From Branchiostoma lanceolatum (lineage: Eukaryota > Chordata > Leptocardii > Amphioxiformes > Branchiostomatidae): a stretch of 64,000 nucleotides of DNA. This document shows, piece by piece, positions 11,003 to 23,400 of the stretch. The translations under genes were made by a program, and so were the position numbers. Each line of letters begins with the position of its first letter. The stretch's first letter is position 1. The notes beneath the pieces were generated by a model. The model had not been told where the DNA came from and did no database searches. It saw only the letters and a program-made list of their open reading frames with translations. The DNA is taken from positions 12,529,501-12,593,500 of the forward strand of contig NC_089726.1 of assembly GCF_035083965.1 (NCBI RefSeq), in the 5' to 3' direction.

Positions 11003-14000
11003 TCATGGAATTCCCATCATGTCCAATAGGGCGTTGGCTTTCATATTGAGTAAGGAAGCCTGTGGCTCAGGAAGGTCATTCAGCCAATCATGCGGCAGGG
11101 CTCTGTAACCCCAAAAGGCGCCCAACAGTGCTCCCGTCACAGAGGCATGGGTGTTACTGTCTCCTCCAAGCATCACAAGCTCCGTAATTGCAGACCTGCA
11201 AGGGAATGTCAAATCATGAATGATAAATGCTGCAATCCTAAAATGCAACAGAAACCCCCAAAACAATGCTATAAACTGTGACATATATAATGGCATCCAT
11301 CTGGCAATACTGACCATGGTAAAACCCTTGCCGAAAACGCACATCAGACTTACAGCATCCACTATGGTTGAACTGTTCTATTTGAGAATGACAGTCCTTG
11401 CCACAAAAACTGTGGCATACAATGACAATAGAGAAGCAGCAGTATCCTGACTGACCTGAAGTCATGTTTGCTCCTGAGGGCCACCAGCCCAGCTGCCAGT
11501 GTCTTAAAACAGAACGTCATCTGGTTCTGGTGGGGGGCCCACACCTCAATGCTACAGGGGTGGGGGAGGAAACTGGAGAATTAGTTTGTATCCAATCCAT
11601 CTTGTGCAATATAAAACATCAAGGAGAAAATCTTAAAAACAGCATGTTTCTTAAGTTATCTCATGAAGACGCAAATAAATCAGACTACAACCTACAAAGG
11701 CATGAGCTACTGAACAATAAGAAGATAGCAATGAGAAGTGTATAGTTTAAACTTGAATGTAAAGGTATGTTATGGCCAAGGTCCTGTTATCATGTGTACA
11801 ACTTACTGATCTGTAGAATGATGTCATAAAGACCAAGCATGTGTGTTGTGTTATGTTCAGGCTGTAGACAGTAAATGACTGGATTTGCTGTAGGGTGTCC
11901 AAGATGTGCATGCTTCAGTGACAAGTGCATGACATGTATAGACGATAGAACTTCAATTGATATGTTAGTGCTATATTAACTCTGATGTTATTGTATGATA
12001 TATCAATTGCTTTCTTGTTTATATTGTTTATGTTGGTACTTTCAAGAGAACCTGGGTAGGGGAGGAAACAGGAGAATTATCTTATCAAAGATAAAGATAA
12101 AGAAACTTAAAAACATGTCTTATTAAAGATACTTGTAATGATGACACTGCAGAGAACTAGAGTATTAGTAGGGTGCCTACTGGTTGAACACTGTTTACCT
12201 CTGATAGTCCCTGAGCCCACAGTAATGGTCAAAAGCTTTCAGGTGAGCTGGTCTGGACAGATGTTTACGTCCTGTCTCCATGGCAACCTGAAGCAGCTCT
12301 TCCAAGGATTCTTCCTTGGTGATGTCATGATTTCCCTTAAAAGGACACAAGACATTGAGTATAAACTTTCATTATAGTAGTTCAGTCTTAGTTTTTGTAT
12401 CATCTTCAGCATACTAAGACAGTAAACCACATTTTGTCAGTCTTCCTCCATCACAAATTTGAAAGTAATCAATGTAAAATTACTTTGATTGATTTGAATA
12501 AACTTGAATAAAAATGTCTGGCTTTTCCCAAGCCTTACCTGAAGCATGAGCGCAATGGTTGCTGTGAGAACAACAGTAGTTGCTAAGCAACGAGGGTCAT
12601 GGTGGGTTGCTCTACATATTCTGATGGCATTGGCTGACACCTCCTTCAAGTCATGGAACTGTGGCACCCCCAGTACTACTGTCCTGGTCAGGCAGCTGTT
12701 GTCACAGTACTCAAACAGCACATCATCCTGGTCCTGCAACCAGGTAGTACAAACAATCAATATCAAACTGTCAAATCTAATTTGGAAGGTTATCTTCCAA
12801 ATTCAAAGGGCAGCCTGATATGCATCCATATCTTTTCCCTACCATAGCCCAATCCTGCACCAGTTGCCCTATTCAGTACCCCATCAAAACAAAGAAAACA
12901 GGGATGGATACCAGGCTACCAAATGCTAGGACAAGCTGCAGCACCTGGTATGAAAGCAACTTTAAGCTTATACAGTGGTTCTAAATAATTTGACCTTCAT
13001 TTTTTACCAGTCCGGTCAAAAGTCCTATCATGACAGTCATATACATTAAGTGTACCTCAACTTTGTTACAAAGCCTCCTAGCGGCTCCATGCGGATCCTG
13101 CAGGTACGTTGGATCAGACAGGACCCTCTGGATGGTGTTCCCCACCAGCGGCTCCTCCGTGTCCCCCAGCTCTGGAAACCCCTCCCTGCAGTACGTCTCC
13201 AGCTGCTGGGCAAAGTCTAACTCATCCACCACCCCTCCCCACTTCAGCAGGGACTCCAGCAGCAGGATCTGAGGGGTGAACAAGAGAAGAATGTGATCAT
13301 ACACTTTGTAACTGTAAATCATGTCATGATCATCTGTCGATGTGCTAACGCACTGTTGGGGTTATACCGGCCTTTAACAGGGTTACATAATCCTTTCATT
13401 GGCAAGGAGTACAGAATCTCATCTCTTAATCTTTACACCAAAACCTCTTAATCTTTACACCAAAACCAGTTCTAACCATGTCCAAACCTGCTCCAAACTT
13501 GTCACATACAAAGAATGACTTACTCACAAGTTTAAAATTCTAATTTCCCCACAATGTATTGTGTATCAAAATAAGAAGAGCATCTGAAAAAGCACAAGCA
13601 CATTAAGTACAGTGGGCAGAAGGAAAATCACATTTGCCATTTCTAAAACATGATCAACAGAGGTAAGATGCCCCTCAGACTTACAGTCTGATCAAAGTCA
13701 GTTGTCCAGTCTCCAGGTCTCCACCTCACCCTGTGCTTGTCCCTGATGATGTCTGAGTAGGACAGGGTTTCTGCATTGTAATGGAATCTGCACTCATCAG
13801 GCGTCATCAGCTCTGTAGCGATACCTATGGCGTCTCCTATGGCAGCACCATAGAGAAGTCCTGGTGGAGAACAATATGGTGGGAAAGGGCTCAACTTTGT
13901 TTTGTTACTTTAACATCAACTACATTCTGAAGGAAAAGGGTAATATATATTTCTCTCCAGGCATATTCCTATTTCTTCATGTGAGCAATGTCAACACAAA

Positions 14001-15957
14001 GTTTATTGCAAGAGTTATATAATTCCTACATTCATTTGATCATAGTAACTTTGTCCCTATTACATCCCTTTTGCCCCTGCACCTTTCACCACAGCAAGGA
14101 CCATCATGAACACAATGTAAACACACTGTGGAAACTATTTCACACCAAATATAGATGAAGCCACTGTTTGTTGGTCAGTTGACCATTACCCACTCAAGCT
14201 TAACAAATTTTCAACAAACTGGTTTACTGCATTATCCCTTACATTCAATTTTTTTCTAGAACTGGACCCCTTGCAAAATTAACAGAACAGCAGGCAGACA
14301 GAAAGTTTCCTTTAGACGTCAAATAAAAACTTCCAAAACTGCTCACCTAGCACCCTGTCCATGAGCGTGTCAGCGTGCAGCTTGGTCCCGTGGGGAGGGG
14401 GTCTGAGTGGCGTGCGGTTCCGACTGGTCGTGTTTGTCGTGTGCGTCTGCTCCTGTGCATACAAGCTCCGTGCAGAGTGTGGGTTCTGAACTGACGCGTG
14501 CAACACATGTCCCCTCTTCCTTTTGAAGGTGTTGAATTTTGGGGTGGCGGGTTCACAAGAAGGCACTCCATTGGGTACCTGAGTTCTCAGATAGTTCAGA
14601 GTCGCGTCTGAACCCTGATTGCACACTTGTTGTGGAGGCATGCAACATTTATTGCTGACAGCAAGGAGAAGTTGTAGAGTTTGTGATCTTCCTAATGACA
14701 AAGGAAGGTTTTGTAATTTGTTGTTGGTAACATTGAGTTTCTGTAAAGCTTGCAAGTTTCCAATGTCCTCTGGTAGTTCTGTGAGACAGTTGTGGGACAG
14801 GTCCAGTTTCTGCAGCTTGGACAAATGGATGAAGGATGCGGGTAAGGTCTGCAGCTGGTTATGACTCAGCAACAGGGTTCTCAGGTGGAAGAACAGGGAA
14901 ATACTACAAACAAAAGGAAAAAACAAAACAAAACTGAGGGTGTAGGCCGTGTTATACTACAACTACTAGCGAAGCAACAAAAATGTGCAGCGAAAGAGAA
15001 AACTTTTCCTCATAAAAACATCATCAGTAATAAAAGATCAGCAATTGAGAAACAATGAACAACAAAAGAAATAGAGGTTACATATAACACTGACCTGTCA
15101 GGAAAACTTGTCAGACAGTTGTATTGCAGGTTGATGTAGGTTAGATGGGGCAGGTGGAGGGGGAGGTCCTTGGGTATCTCTGGGACAGAGTTAAAGGAGG
15201 CGTCGAGAGCCTCGTGGAGAGACACAGAGCTGAGGAGTGTCCATGGAAGAGCTGTCAGACTGCCTGAGTTCAGGTCTTCATTGTTCACATGCTGTAGGCA
15301 AAAGGGTGGTTAGAAATCTAGTATATTTGTATTTGTACAAAAAGTAATAACCTTTACATACCCTGGTTAGATGAGTTTGTTTACGCTGACCTATGACCAG
15401 TGTCAGTACACAGGTTTAACATGAGCCTGTGAAATGCATAGGAGTTTGTTTACTTGGCCAACTATATTCCAAAGGCTTAGATGTTGCAGAGGGTGGGGAC
15501 ATACATTTACATGCAGAGCAATGGGCAAATTTGCGTAAATTGTTGTAATTCCAGGGTTCTAATATAATATAATTATATTGTATTTGTGCTATTGCTTAAA
15601 ATGTCTGATTGTGTACTACTAATAACCCCTAAGGCTACCAACAAATACCAAAAAGAGTGCACAATGGTGGTATTTTAGTGACTGACAGGATAACATTACA
15701 TTCTGACAGTAACTAAGTCTGACTGAAAAAACATTCTAATAAAACTTTAAGAACTCCAGATAAATGGCCATTCTGCATCTTTACTAAAGATTCGTGGAAA
15801 ATGATGGCATTGACAATTACTAAACTTAAAGTAAAAGACTTAACACTTTTCCTACCTTCACATATTGCTGATAGTTCAACTTCCTGCTCAAGTCCAGCAT
15901 TGTCCGGACTCCCTGCTGCTTCTCTGCAGGTAGGTCTGATGTCGTCACGTTTCCCAT
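11003..15957 (-). CDS. leucine-rich repeat - ADP-ribosylglycohydrolase fusion protein
   Basis: Nine exons in consistent phase: 15957-15856, 15291-15095, 14903-14347, 13860-13685, 13268-13056, 12733-12539, 12335-12199, 11551-11456 and 11195-11003, giving 621 aa. The start is MGNVTTSDL; a 5' UTR exon is likely near 17145. Residues about 50-175 hold leucine-rich repeats of the LxxLxLxxNxLxxLP type. A basic, Ser/Thr-rich linker follows. From about 281 to the end is an ADP-ribosylglycohydrolase fold, the family that removes ADP-ribose from proteins or small molecules: IGDAIG (293-298), DPRCLA in the middle, GGDSNTHA (568-575). The dinuclear Mg site usually reads TDD(T/S) and GGDxDT. Here these are TTDF (338-341) and GGDSNT, so two metal-binding Asp are replaced and activity may be lost or altered. 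It shares a divergent promoter with TRABD. Domain calls are firm; biological role is unknown. Confidence 0.9.
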
Positions 15958-16081
15958 CACGCTGCAGTGAACCTGGAATATCAGCTATGCCTGGAAATAA
16001 CAAAAAAATGTTAGTGTACTGTTAGGAATCATTATTAAGACAGGAGCATACTGTCAATAGCCTAAGTAAGATTGTGTTGCG
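15958..16081 (-). other. 5' UTR start of coding exon 1 and adjoining intron
   Basis: On the minus strand TTATTTCCAG precedes GCATAGCTG, so the first coding exon carries a short 5' UTR (about 15958-15987) spliced to an upstream noncoding exon. Confidence 0.6.
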
Positions 16082-16110
16082 GTAGCCGTGGCGACTAACG
16101 AAGGGATTTT

Positions 16111-16629
16111 TTGCTTGATATTACATATAAGAGCCTAGTGAGACCACATTTAGAGTATGCAACTGTGATCTGGAGTCCCAAGACCAAGAGAGATTGTGAT
16201 TTAGTAGAAAGGGTCCAGAGAAGAGCCACACGTGTAGTGGAATCTATATCACACCTCCCGTATTCAGAGAGACTCAAAGCGCTACAACTCCCTACCCTTT
16301 TATTCCGACGACAACGAGCAGATATGATTATGATGTACAAAATTGCACATGGGTTGGTGAGCTTGAGGACGGACAGTCATTGCAACATATGCGACAGAGC
16401 TATGTTCACTCCTAGCTACGCCAAAAACACCAGAGGTCATCCTTACAAGTATCAAATTCAAGATGCCAGAGGACCTAGAACAAACTTCTTCCCGTCGAGA
16501 TGTACACCCACGTGGAATGGTCTCTCTGCGAGAACAGTCAGCAGCAGTACAGTCAATACTTTTAAAGGAAGACTGAAGGAAGAATGGAAGCACCACCCAT
16601 TCCAGTACCAGTATACCTTCTCGTACTAA
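16111..16629 (+). mobile_element. CR1-like LINE reverse transcriptase C-terminal fragment
   Basis: The open frame, ending TAA at 16629, contains YKSLVRPHLEYATVIW, VERVQRRATRVV, a RRQRADMIMMYK segment, FTPSYAKNTRGH and a late NFFPSRCTPTWNGL motif. This is the same post-palm region found in the 7.2-kb LINE but from a clearly different family. The frame has no internal stop over about 170 codons, so the insertion is either young or short enough to have escaped disruption. The palm domain is absent. Confidence 0.8.
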
Positions 16630-16641
16630 CCACATGAGCCA

Positions 16642-16802
16642 TGAAGGAAGGACGTTTGGAAGGAAGGAAGGAAGGAAGGAAGGACGGAAAGAAGGAAGGA
16701 AGGAAGGAAGGAAGGACGGAAAGAAGGAAGGAAGGAAGGAAGGAAGGAAGGAAAGAAGGAAGGAAAGAAGGAAGGAAGGAAGGAATGAAGGAAGGAAGGA
16801 AG
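16642..16802 (+). repeat. (GGAA)n / (GAAG)n microsatellite
   Basis: About 160 bases of nearly pure GGAA tetramers interrupted by GGAC and GAAA variants directly follow the LINE stop codon. It probably grew from the short terminal repeats of the LINE 3' end. Apparent Arg-Lys-Glu-Gly or Phe-Leu-Pro-Ser reading frames here are artefacts of the repeat. Confidence 0.95.
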
Positions 16803-17144
16803 CTTATACCCTGCGCCATCTACATATCGAATCTACCAGCCTCATTACCCGACAAGGGTACCTACCGGCTGATGCAAGGTGAATATGCAAGGTGAATATA
16901 TACTTTCCCTTCGTATATGTAATATCAAGCAAAAACTCCCTTCGTTAGTCGCCACGGCTACTAGTAGTGTTACGGGGGGGGGGTGTAACAAGTAGTAAGT
17001 CGAAATAGGATTTTAGGAAAGAGTACGTTTAGCAATTAAAAGGGGCGGGGCCACACTTTATCAAAAGAGGGCTTCAGTCGGTGCAGTCCATCATTACTTG
17101 CGAAATCCTACCCTTTATATACGAATTACATCTATTTTGTTTAC

Positions 17145-17483
17145 CTAATAGAAGTCCATATGGCAGTGAACTTGTTGCACAGCACAGGAATGGTGCCACG
17201 TCTGCTGTTTAGTTTACTGAATGGCGTCGTAAAGATGCAGACGACAAAAGTTTACACGACTCAAACCAGCATTGAAATACCGTTCATAACCTACAGATCT
17301 ATCAAGTGAAAATGTACAGACCTTTAAAACGTGCATCTCCTACCAGGAAGACGTGTGTGTCCCTTGTGAAGCACACAAACACTGATTTTGCAACTTTGTC
17401 CAGACGTTCAAGTAAACTTCCGGTTGTCACAGCAAAGTGTCAGGGGTCAGGGTAGTACTTCCGGTTCGAAGGACGCCGACAAA
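17145..17483. promoter_or_regulatory. divergent promoter of LRR-ADPRH (-) and TRABD (+)
   Basis: A minus-strand donor CTATTAG|GTAAAC at 17145/17144 ends a likely 5' UTR exon of the LRR-ADPRH gene, while TRABD starts at 17484. Between them two ACTTCCGGTT motifs (about 17415 and 17456) match the ETS/GABP core CCGGAAGT, common in TATA-less housekeeping divergent promoters. No TATA box is seen. Transcription start sites are not determined. Confidence 0.55.
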
Positions 17484-20400
17484 ATGGCAGAAGGTGGAAG
17501 AGAAGAAAATCATCTGCACCAAGACGAAGGTAAATCTCGTGTAGTTCAGCTCAGGCGACATCTTTTAAGCCCGATGCACAACCTATAGGTACCAAAGAAA
17601 GTGAAGCTATATTCCTGAGCGTTGTGATTCTCTAGAGCTACTCCTGAACAGGTTGTGCCCTCAGAAATTTCAGACAGGCATATGTCACATAATACCATAT
17701 GGGAGTGTCGACAAATAAATGTGCAACATAGTCGTATTTTAGAGAGGTTACAACAAAATGTTAACCCAATGTGTATTCTAGACGCACCCACGTAGCATAA
17801 ATTTGTTGTGTATTCAGGATTTGAACTCCTAAAGTTTCTCTCTAGATCTTCTTCTTTAGTATTCTTACTAGCCCTATTATAGCAGACAACTTTATGTTAT
17901 TTCATAGAAGACAATTGATTTGATGTTAGTGAATCATATGACCTAGGGCTATATTATGTTCAGTAACTTTCGGGTACAGAAGTTATAAGGAAAAGAACAG
18001 CAATACTTGTGGAAGTGGGTGATAACAGTGTATTTTTCAGACAACAATTTCTGCATTAATTCCTCTTTAATTCTAATTTTTGGTCATGTTGCTCTGTACA
18101 ATGTTTCCTGGCCCAGGATAAATATGAAGATCGTTATAAATGTGAAAGTGTCATCTATCATTAGTGTTGTAGATTTGTTATATGTGAAAACCTCACTATT
18201 ATTCAACTGTACATTTCCTTGCCTTTTCTCCAATTTACTTTACACATTAGAGTTAAAAGTGCACCTGGTGTATACATGTGTTTATCCGACCTTTTGCGCT
18301 GGTGAAGGTCGCAGGTGCAGGAGAACTGTAGCCACCTGCTTGCACAGTATGTCCTGTACTGAGCACTGTGTTCTGGTTTGGTCCTTCCTCACAGATGACT
18401 TCAATGTGGAAGAGTTAGACCCATTTCGAGCAGCCAAATATGCCAGGATATGTATGCAAACCATTTCATTCGCCTTCTCCTCCTCTCTGCAGCTTCTCTA
18501 CAGCCACTGTCCTCTGCTTGCACTTGGATACTGTGGCTAATGTTTTACTTTGTTCTTCTTAGCAAAATACAACATGTACATGGTTGCAAAATTCTAGCCA
18601 CTTTGTTGAAGCAGGAAGTGCATTGTGAATTGTATTTTTATAACAGCATAACAACAATGCATGTCATGAAAAGGTTTGGACCTTGTTTTAAGAAAAAGTC
18701 TGACCAAAACAGTTTTGATTTCAGCAGCAAACTAACTCAACAATATCATTGATAAAGACGTTATAATACTAGTACTCAAATCAAACAACACATTGCATGC
18801 TTTGGATTTGTCATGCAATAGACGTGGCTTACAGGACTTACGATATGTAACATATTTTGGAAATCATTCTAATGCCATTTATAATTAAACAACTTCAAAA
18901 CTTCAAAACATGTGATGTTCTTATAATTGTGATGCAGAATTGATTGTTAAACTTTCACTCAGTTTTCAGGACCTTCAAATGACTACAAAAATTAGACGCT
19001 TTATTTAGAAGTTATCATGTCAACATGTAAAGACACTGCATTTCATAATGCAATGTGAATCAATTCAAATAATTCATGCAAAGGGGTCACTTACATGTAT
19101 CAGATTCAAACCTGGGCAAAAAGATTTCAGCTCGGTTGTCAGTAAATGTCAAAGATGCTGTATATACAGTATCCCAGTATCTTTTGTTCACTAGGTATTT
19201 TTGCCAGTGGCTGAAAACCATGTATGAAGTATTTACTGTTTGGTTTGCATGGCTAGAAGTTCTACTGTAGGTGATAACACTTTTAACTTCTCAAGCAAAC
19301 ACTAATACACAGACGTACACAGAACATGATTTCAAACAAAATCCGTTTTTGATCCTCTGAGTTTTGTGTGGTGGTACAATGTATACCTGCATGCAGAGCA
19401 TGAGATACTATTTTTCTCTTATCTGTAAAATTATGCGGTAATCGGTAGAATTCTGCATCAGCATGATTCTACTCAATGGTGATTGATAACAGTCCAAACA
19501 TGGATTTTATAAAAGCTTGCATATGTGGATTTGTCTGATTATTTACCAACCGTCACAGCATGGGCATGAAAACTGGAGGTTGCTGCGGATATTCTGTGCC
19601 CAATATGTGAATTATATAGAATATTTTGAACTTGAAGTATGTTTTCCCCTACACGTGTAATTGCTTTGTTGTGTGCTTGATTTGTGTTGTAGTTTGGCCT
19701 AAGCAATGCAACAGAACTAGTTAGTCAGAGATACCTCTTGTGCTGTTAGCCTGTTACCTTAGGCCACAATAAGCTGTAACAGCATAGGCTAGCCCTGTTT
19801 CATGTTTGTGTTTTTGCAGTGTTGGTGCATTCAATTTAGACAGAAACCTTCATTTTCCCCCAGCATATGTTTAATTTTATTTCTTGTTATAAGCTATCTT
19901 GGTCAGATGCAAGTTTGAATGGATTGTCCATGTCCATGTTTTTGCATCCAAATTTGTACTTGTCCTACATCTTTTGTTTTTGCTGTTATAAAAAAATGAT
20001 ACCAAATGCAGATTAATTTATGTATTCTAATCTATCCTGTCCTGTGCTCATTATGCTGACAAAGATGATAAAGGAACCCTTATATGCACACATAAGATGA
20101 AACATGGTTGCAGTGCACTTAATACACACAAGACAGCATTGGATAACTAGCTTGCTGTGCAGCCTTGATCCACCTGCCGAAAACAAATGCCTTAAACATT
20201 GATTCTGTGCACAGCATTTGACCAAAGCCAATACCCGTCTTCCGGGAATGCATTTTTCCCTGTCATATCCCACACTATCATTCTGAAGTGTTCTGAGACT
20301 GAACTCATTGTTGGTATCATATGTAGGTTTCTCCGGATCCGATGAATACTCCTCATCAGGCGATGAAGTGATCGACCACGTCAGTAGGAAGAAGTACTCC

Positions 20401-23400
20401 ACCAAGGACAGGTGGGGAGGGGGGGACGCGGGGCAGGGGCGGGAACACGCTGCTGAGCTGGGCAGTAATGAGGAAGATGGGGATGATGATGATGATGATC
20501 TGGACCTGGATGATGATGAAGGAGATGGAGACTATGATACAGATGTAGAAGGTGAATTATATTACAATTCAGGCTTTAACCTTCTCTCTGGTGAGGTAGC
20601 CTTTTGCTGCCATATGATATGTTTTAGGCAGCAGGGAGGTTAACAGAACTTGTGGTAGTGCTGGATTTGGTAGGCAATTTTTTAAAGTTAATTAATCTGT
20701 CCCAAGGGTACGATAACCATTAGACAATTCTCATTTGCCTGAGTAAGTGATGTGATGATATATCAAGTGGCCTGTTAGGTTGAGCAAGAGAATGGAAGCA
20801 TTTAATTGTGTGATATGGGTGATCATGTATTTTTCGAGATAGTCAGAATGAACAGTGGTCTATCATGTTAACTTTATTCATATGGTGGTCATTTCGTGTG
20901 CCATGAATATGCAAATGATGCTATGTTCATAGCATATGTGCTCTGCACTTATCTTAGGTAATTTTGAATATAAACATTCAACCATCACCATGTACATACA
21001 GCTTATACTTCATACTTTGATTAAAGGAGAATACAAAATGTACTTCATATTTGAGGGGATGCTTTAATGTTGACTAACAATGTAACCATTATCCTTCCCA
21101 GACAATGAAGAAGAGGAGGCTCCTGTCCTGAGACAGAGGAAACCTGTCATAAACCTTCCTGAGACAGTCACAACACTAGACACAGAGGACGGGGGGAAGG
21201 TGTATGTCATAGGAACTGCACACTTCAGCGAGGAAAGCCAACTAGATGTTATCAAGGTATAGATCAGCCTATCAATACCATGTGCTGTGCCATGTTTACA
21301 TGATTATGTCTTCTTTATTGTGCAGATAATTACAAACCAGCGTTTGCAGCATACGCTGAAAGCATTTTTCAGATAAACGAAGTATAGCTGATGTATACAT
21401 GTACAGTTTGTGTGGGGTCTGTATACGCAGTTCACATAGATTTATTATCAAGCCAGTCATGAGGCACAAACCAATCTCCACCATGCAGTGAAGTAGGTTA
21501 ATGAAAGAATATTTCACTGACAGGTTGAGTAAGTGTCATTTATTATCCCATGTACACGTGTGTGATGTTCTGTCTGACAGTGATGAAGCTTTGCTTGATT
21601 GCTTCCTTCCATCAGCCAACCACAGATTTATGTTAGCTCTTAAGACTAGAAGATGTTACCATGTATCTGTTACAATGTCCTGTCCCAGACCATCGAGACT
21701 GTCCAGCCAGACGTGGTGCTGGTGGAACTGTGTAAGAGCAGGGTCAATATTCTGCAGCTGGATGAGAAGACTCTGTTAGAGGAGGCCAAAAATATCAACA
21801 TAGGGAAAGTTAAAGCAGCCATAAAACAGGTAAGGAATCAGAATATGATTATCTTTATATGCTATATACAGTCAAACTTGCATCCAACAACCAGTCAAGG
21901 GACCAAGGAAATATGGTTGTTGACTGGAGTTGGTTGTTGGATAAAACTGGGGTCGGTTCGCTGATTTGTGGGCATAAATGAGGCTGCATAAATACTTAAA
22001 GCACGTATAGCACTTATCTGCCTGTTATGCATATGAAATTACAAGACAAGTGAAGAAATACAGTATATACAAGAAAAAACAAACTAAACTGTTGTTGTCT
22101 ACAAGACTACAATGCACTGTCAATTACATTGCCAATAAACGTTAACATAACAAAAGATTTTTCGGGTACATGTACAAAACCTTTGTTGTACTTACAATGA
22201 ATGTTTACATTGTGATTCGTGTCAAAATCTCATTCTACATTTGTTGCTACATACACAAGCTTGCCGTCGACTGTAGAATCTTTTATTCAAATGCCAGCTG
22301 GACTGATTGCCGCTGACAATAGGCTCCCATACATACCTGTTGCTCTTATACATTATATCCATAGGAAAGGAAATATTGAATTGAGATATGCATTGATTTA
22401 ACGAATTCATGATTTCTTGTCACATGCTGAAGTGTGCATTGTTATATTAACCTTTGTTCATGTACATTGTGTGTTTCAGAGTGGCTTAGTGACAGGCCTG
22501 ATGCAGATCCTGCTGCTCCACATGTCAGCACACATTACTGAACAGTTAGGCATGGCTCCTGGTGGGGAGTTCAGGACAGCATTCAGACAGGTGGGTCTGA
22601 CATCACGTTCACCACAGAGCACCATTGCTGTAACAGTGGCGGTGCAACATGGAAATACTACATTGCCTTTAGGTTAAACAAGCAAAACAAGTTAGTGGAC
22701 GTTTGTGCGCACAGTTGGTGTCATATGCGAAAGGAAAGATGAACTGGCAGCTGATACAGCTACATTAACTTTAAAATATTCAAACACATGTTTGTTTTTA
22801 TTACCATCTTTTCAAAATATAGCATGATTGTCTAGGCTATTGTAGATAGGGGTATTGTTTTAAATATTGAACGTCTACTCTTTGTCTCTGGTCTCTAACA
22901 TAGTCCACACTTGACCACATGATGTTTAACTGTGTCCTCCTCTCCACAGGCGCAACAGGTGCCCAGCTGTAAGGTGCACCTGGGAGATCGGCCCATCCAG
23001 ATCACCCTACAACGTGCCATAGCAGCCCTGTCCGCGTGGCAGAAGATACGGCTGGCCTGGTACATGATCATGAGCAAAGAACCCATCAGGTATGGTAACA
23101 CTCACTTCAGTTAGAACTAGCTGATTCTTAGAAATTTAGAATATTTTATACTGTGTTTTCAAACATTAAGGAAACTCTGTAAAAGGAGATAAAACTTGTC
23201 ATAAAGGCATAATAATCAAGGCTATGACAGAATCGGATGAATGGATATATATAGTATGGGTCAAGTGGATGCTGCCAGGACTGTGTTGTTTTTTACTGGT
23301 AGTTAGCTCACCTCAAATGTATCATCTGTCAAATTATTCTCCTTCAGCAAAGAAGAGGTTGAAAAGTGCAAACAGAGGGACCTACTGGAGGAGATGCTGG

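Larger units (their letters stand above)
16082..16961. mobile_element. LINE tail enclosed by 48-bp inverted repeats
   Basis: The left arm 16082-16129 (GTAGCCGTGGCGACTAACGA...) is repeated inverted at 16914-16961 with one mismatch. Between them lie a LINE ORF tail (16111-16629) and a GGAA microsatellite. The arms resemble TIRs of a DNA transposon or foldback element, yet the left arm runs directly into the LINE reading frame. The structure could be a MITE with a nested LINE, or a LINE insertion with an inverted duplication. It sits in the first intron of the LRR-ADPRH gene. No clear target duplication was found; both flanks contain a GTGTT(G/A)CG-like word. Confidence 0.7.

Noticed and set aside
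16562..16895. Open frames coding for repeated Phe-Leu-Pro-Ser or Lys-Glu-Gly-Arg on both strands
   Set aside because: They are translations of the GGAA microsatellite, open in several frames because the tetramer lacks stops.
18007..18540. Plus-strand 177-codon frame in a TRABD intron
   Set aside because: Hydrophobic, AT-driven composition with no family signature; it overlaps the real TRABD exon 18395-18451 in the same frame only by passing through it.
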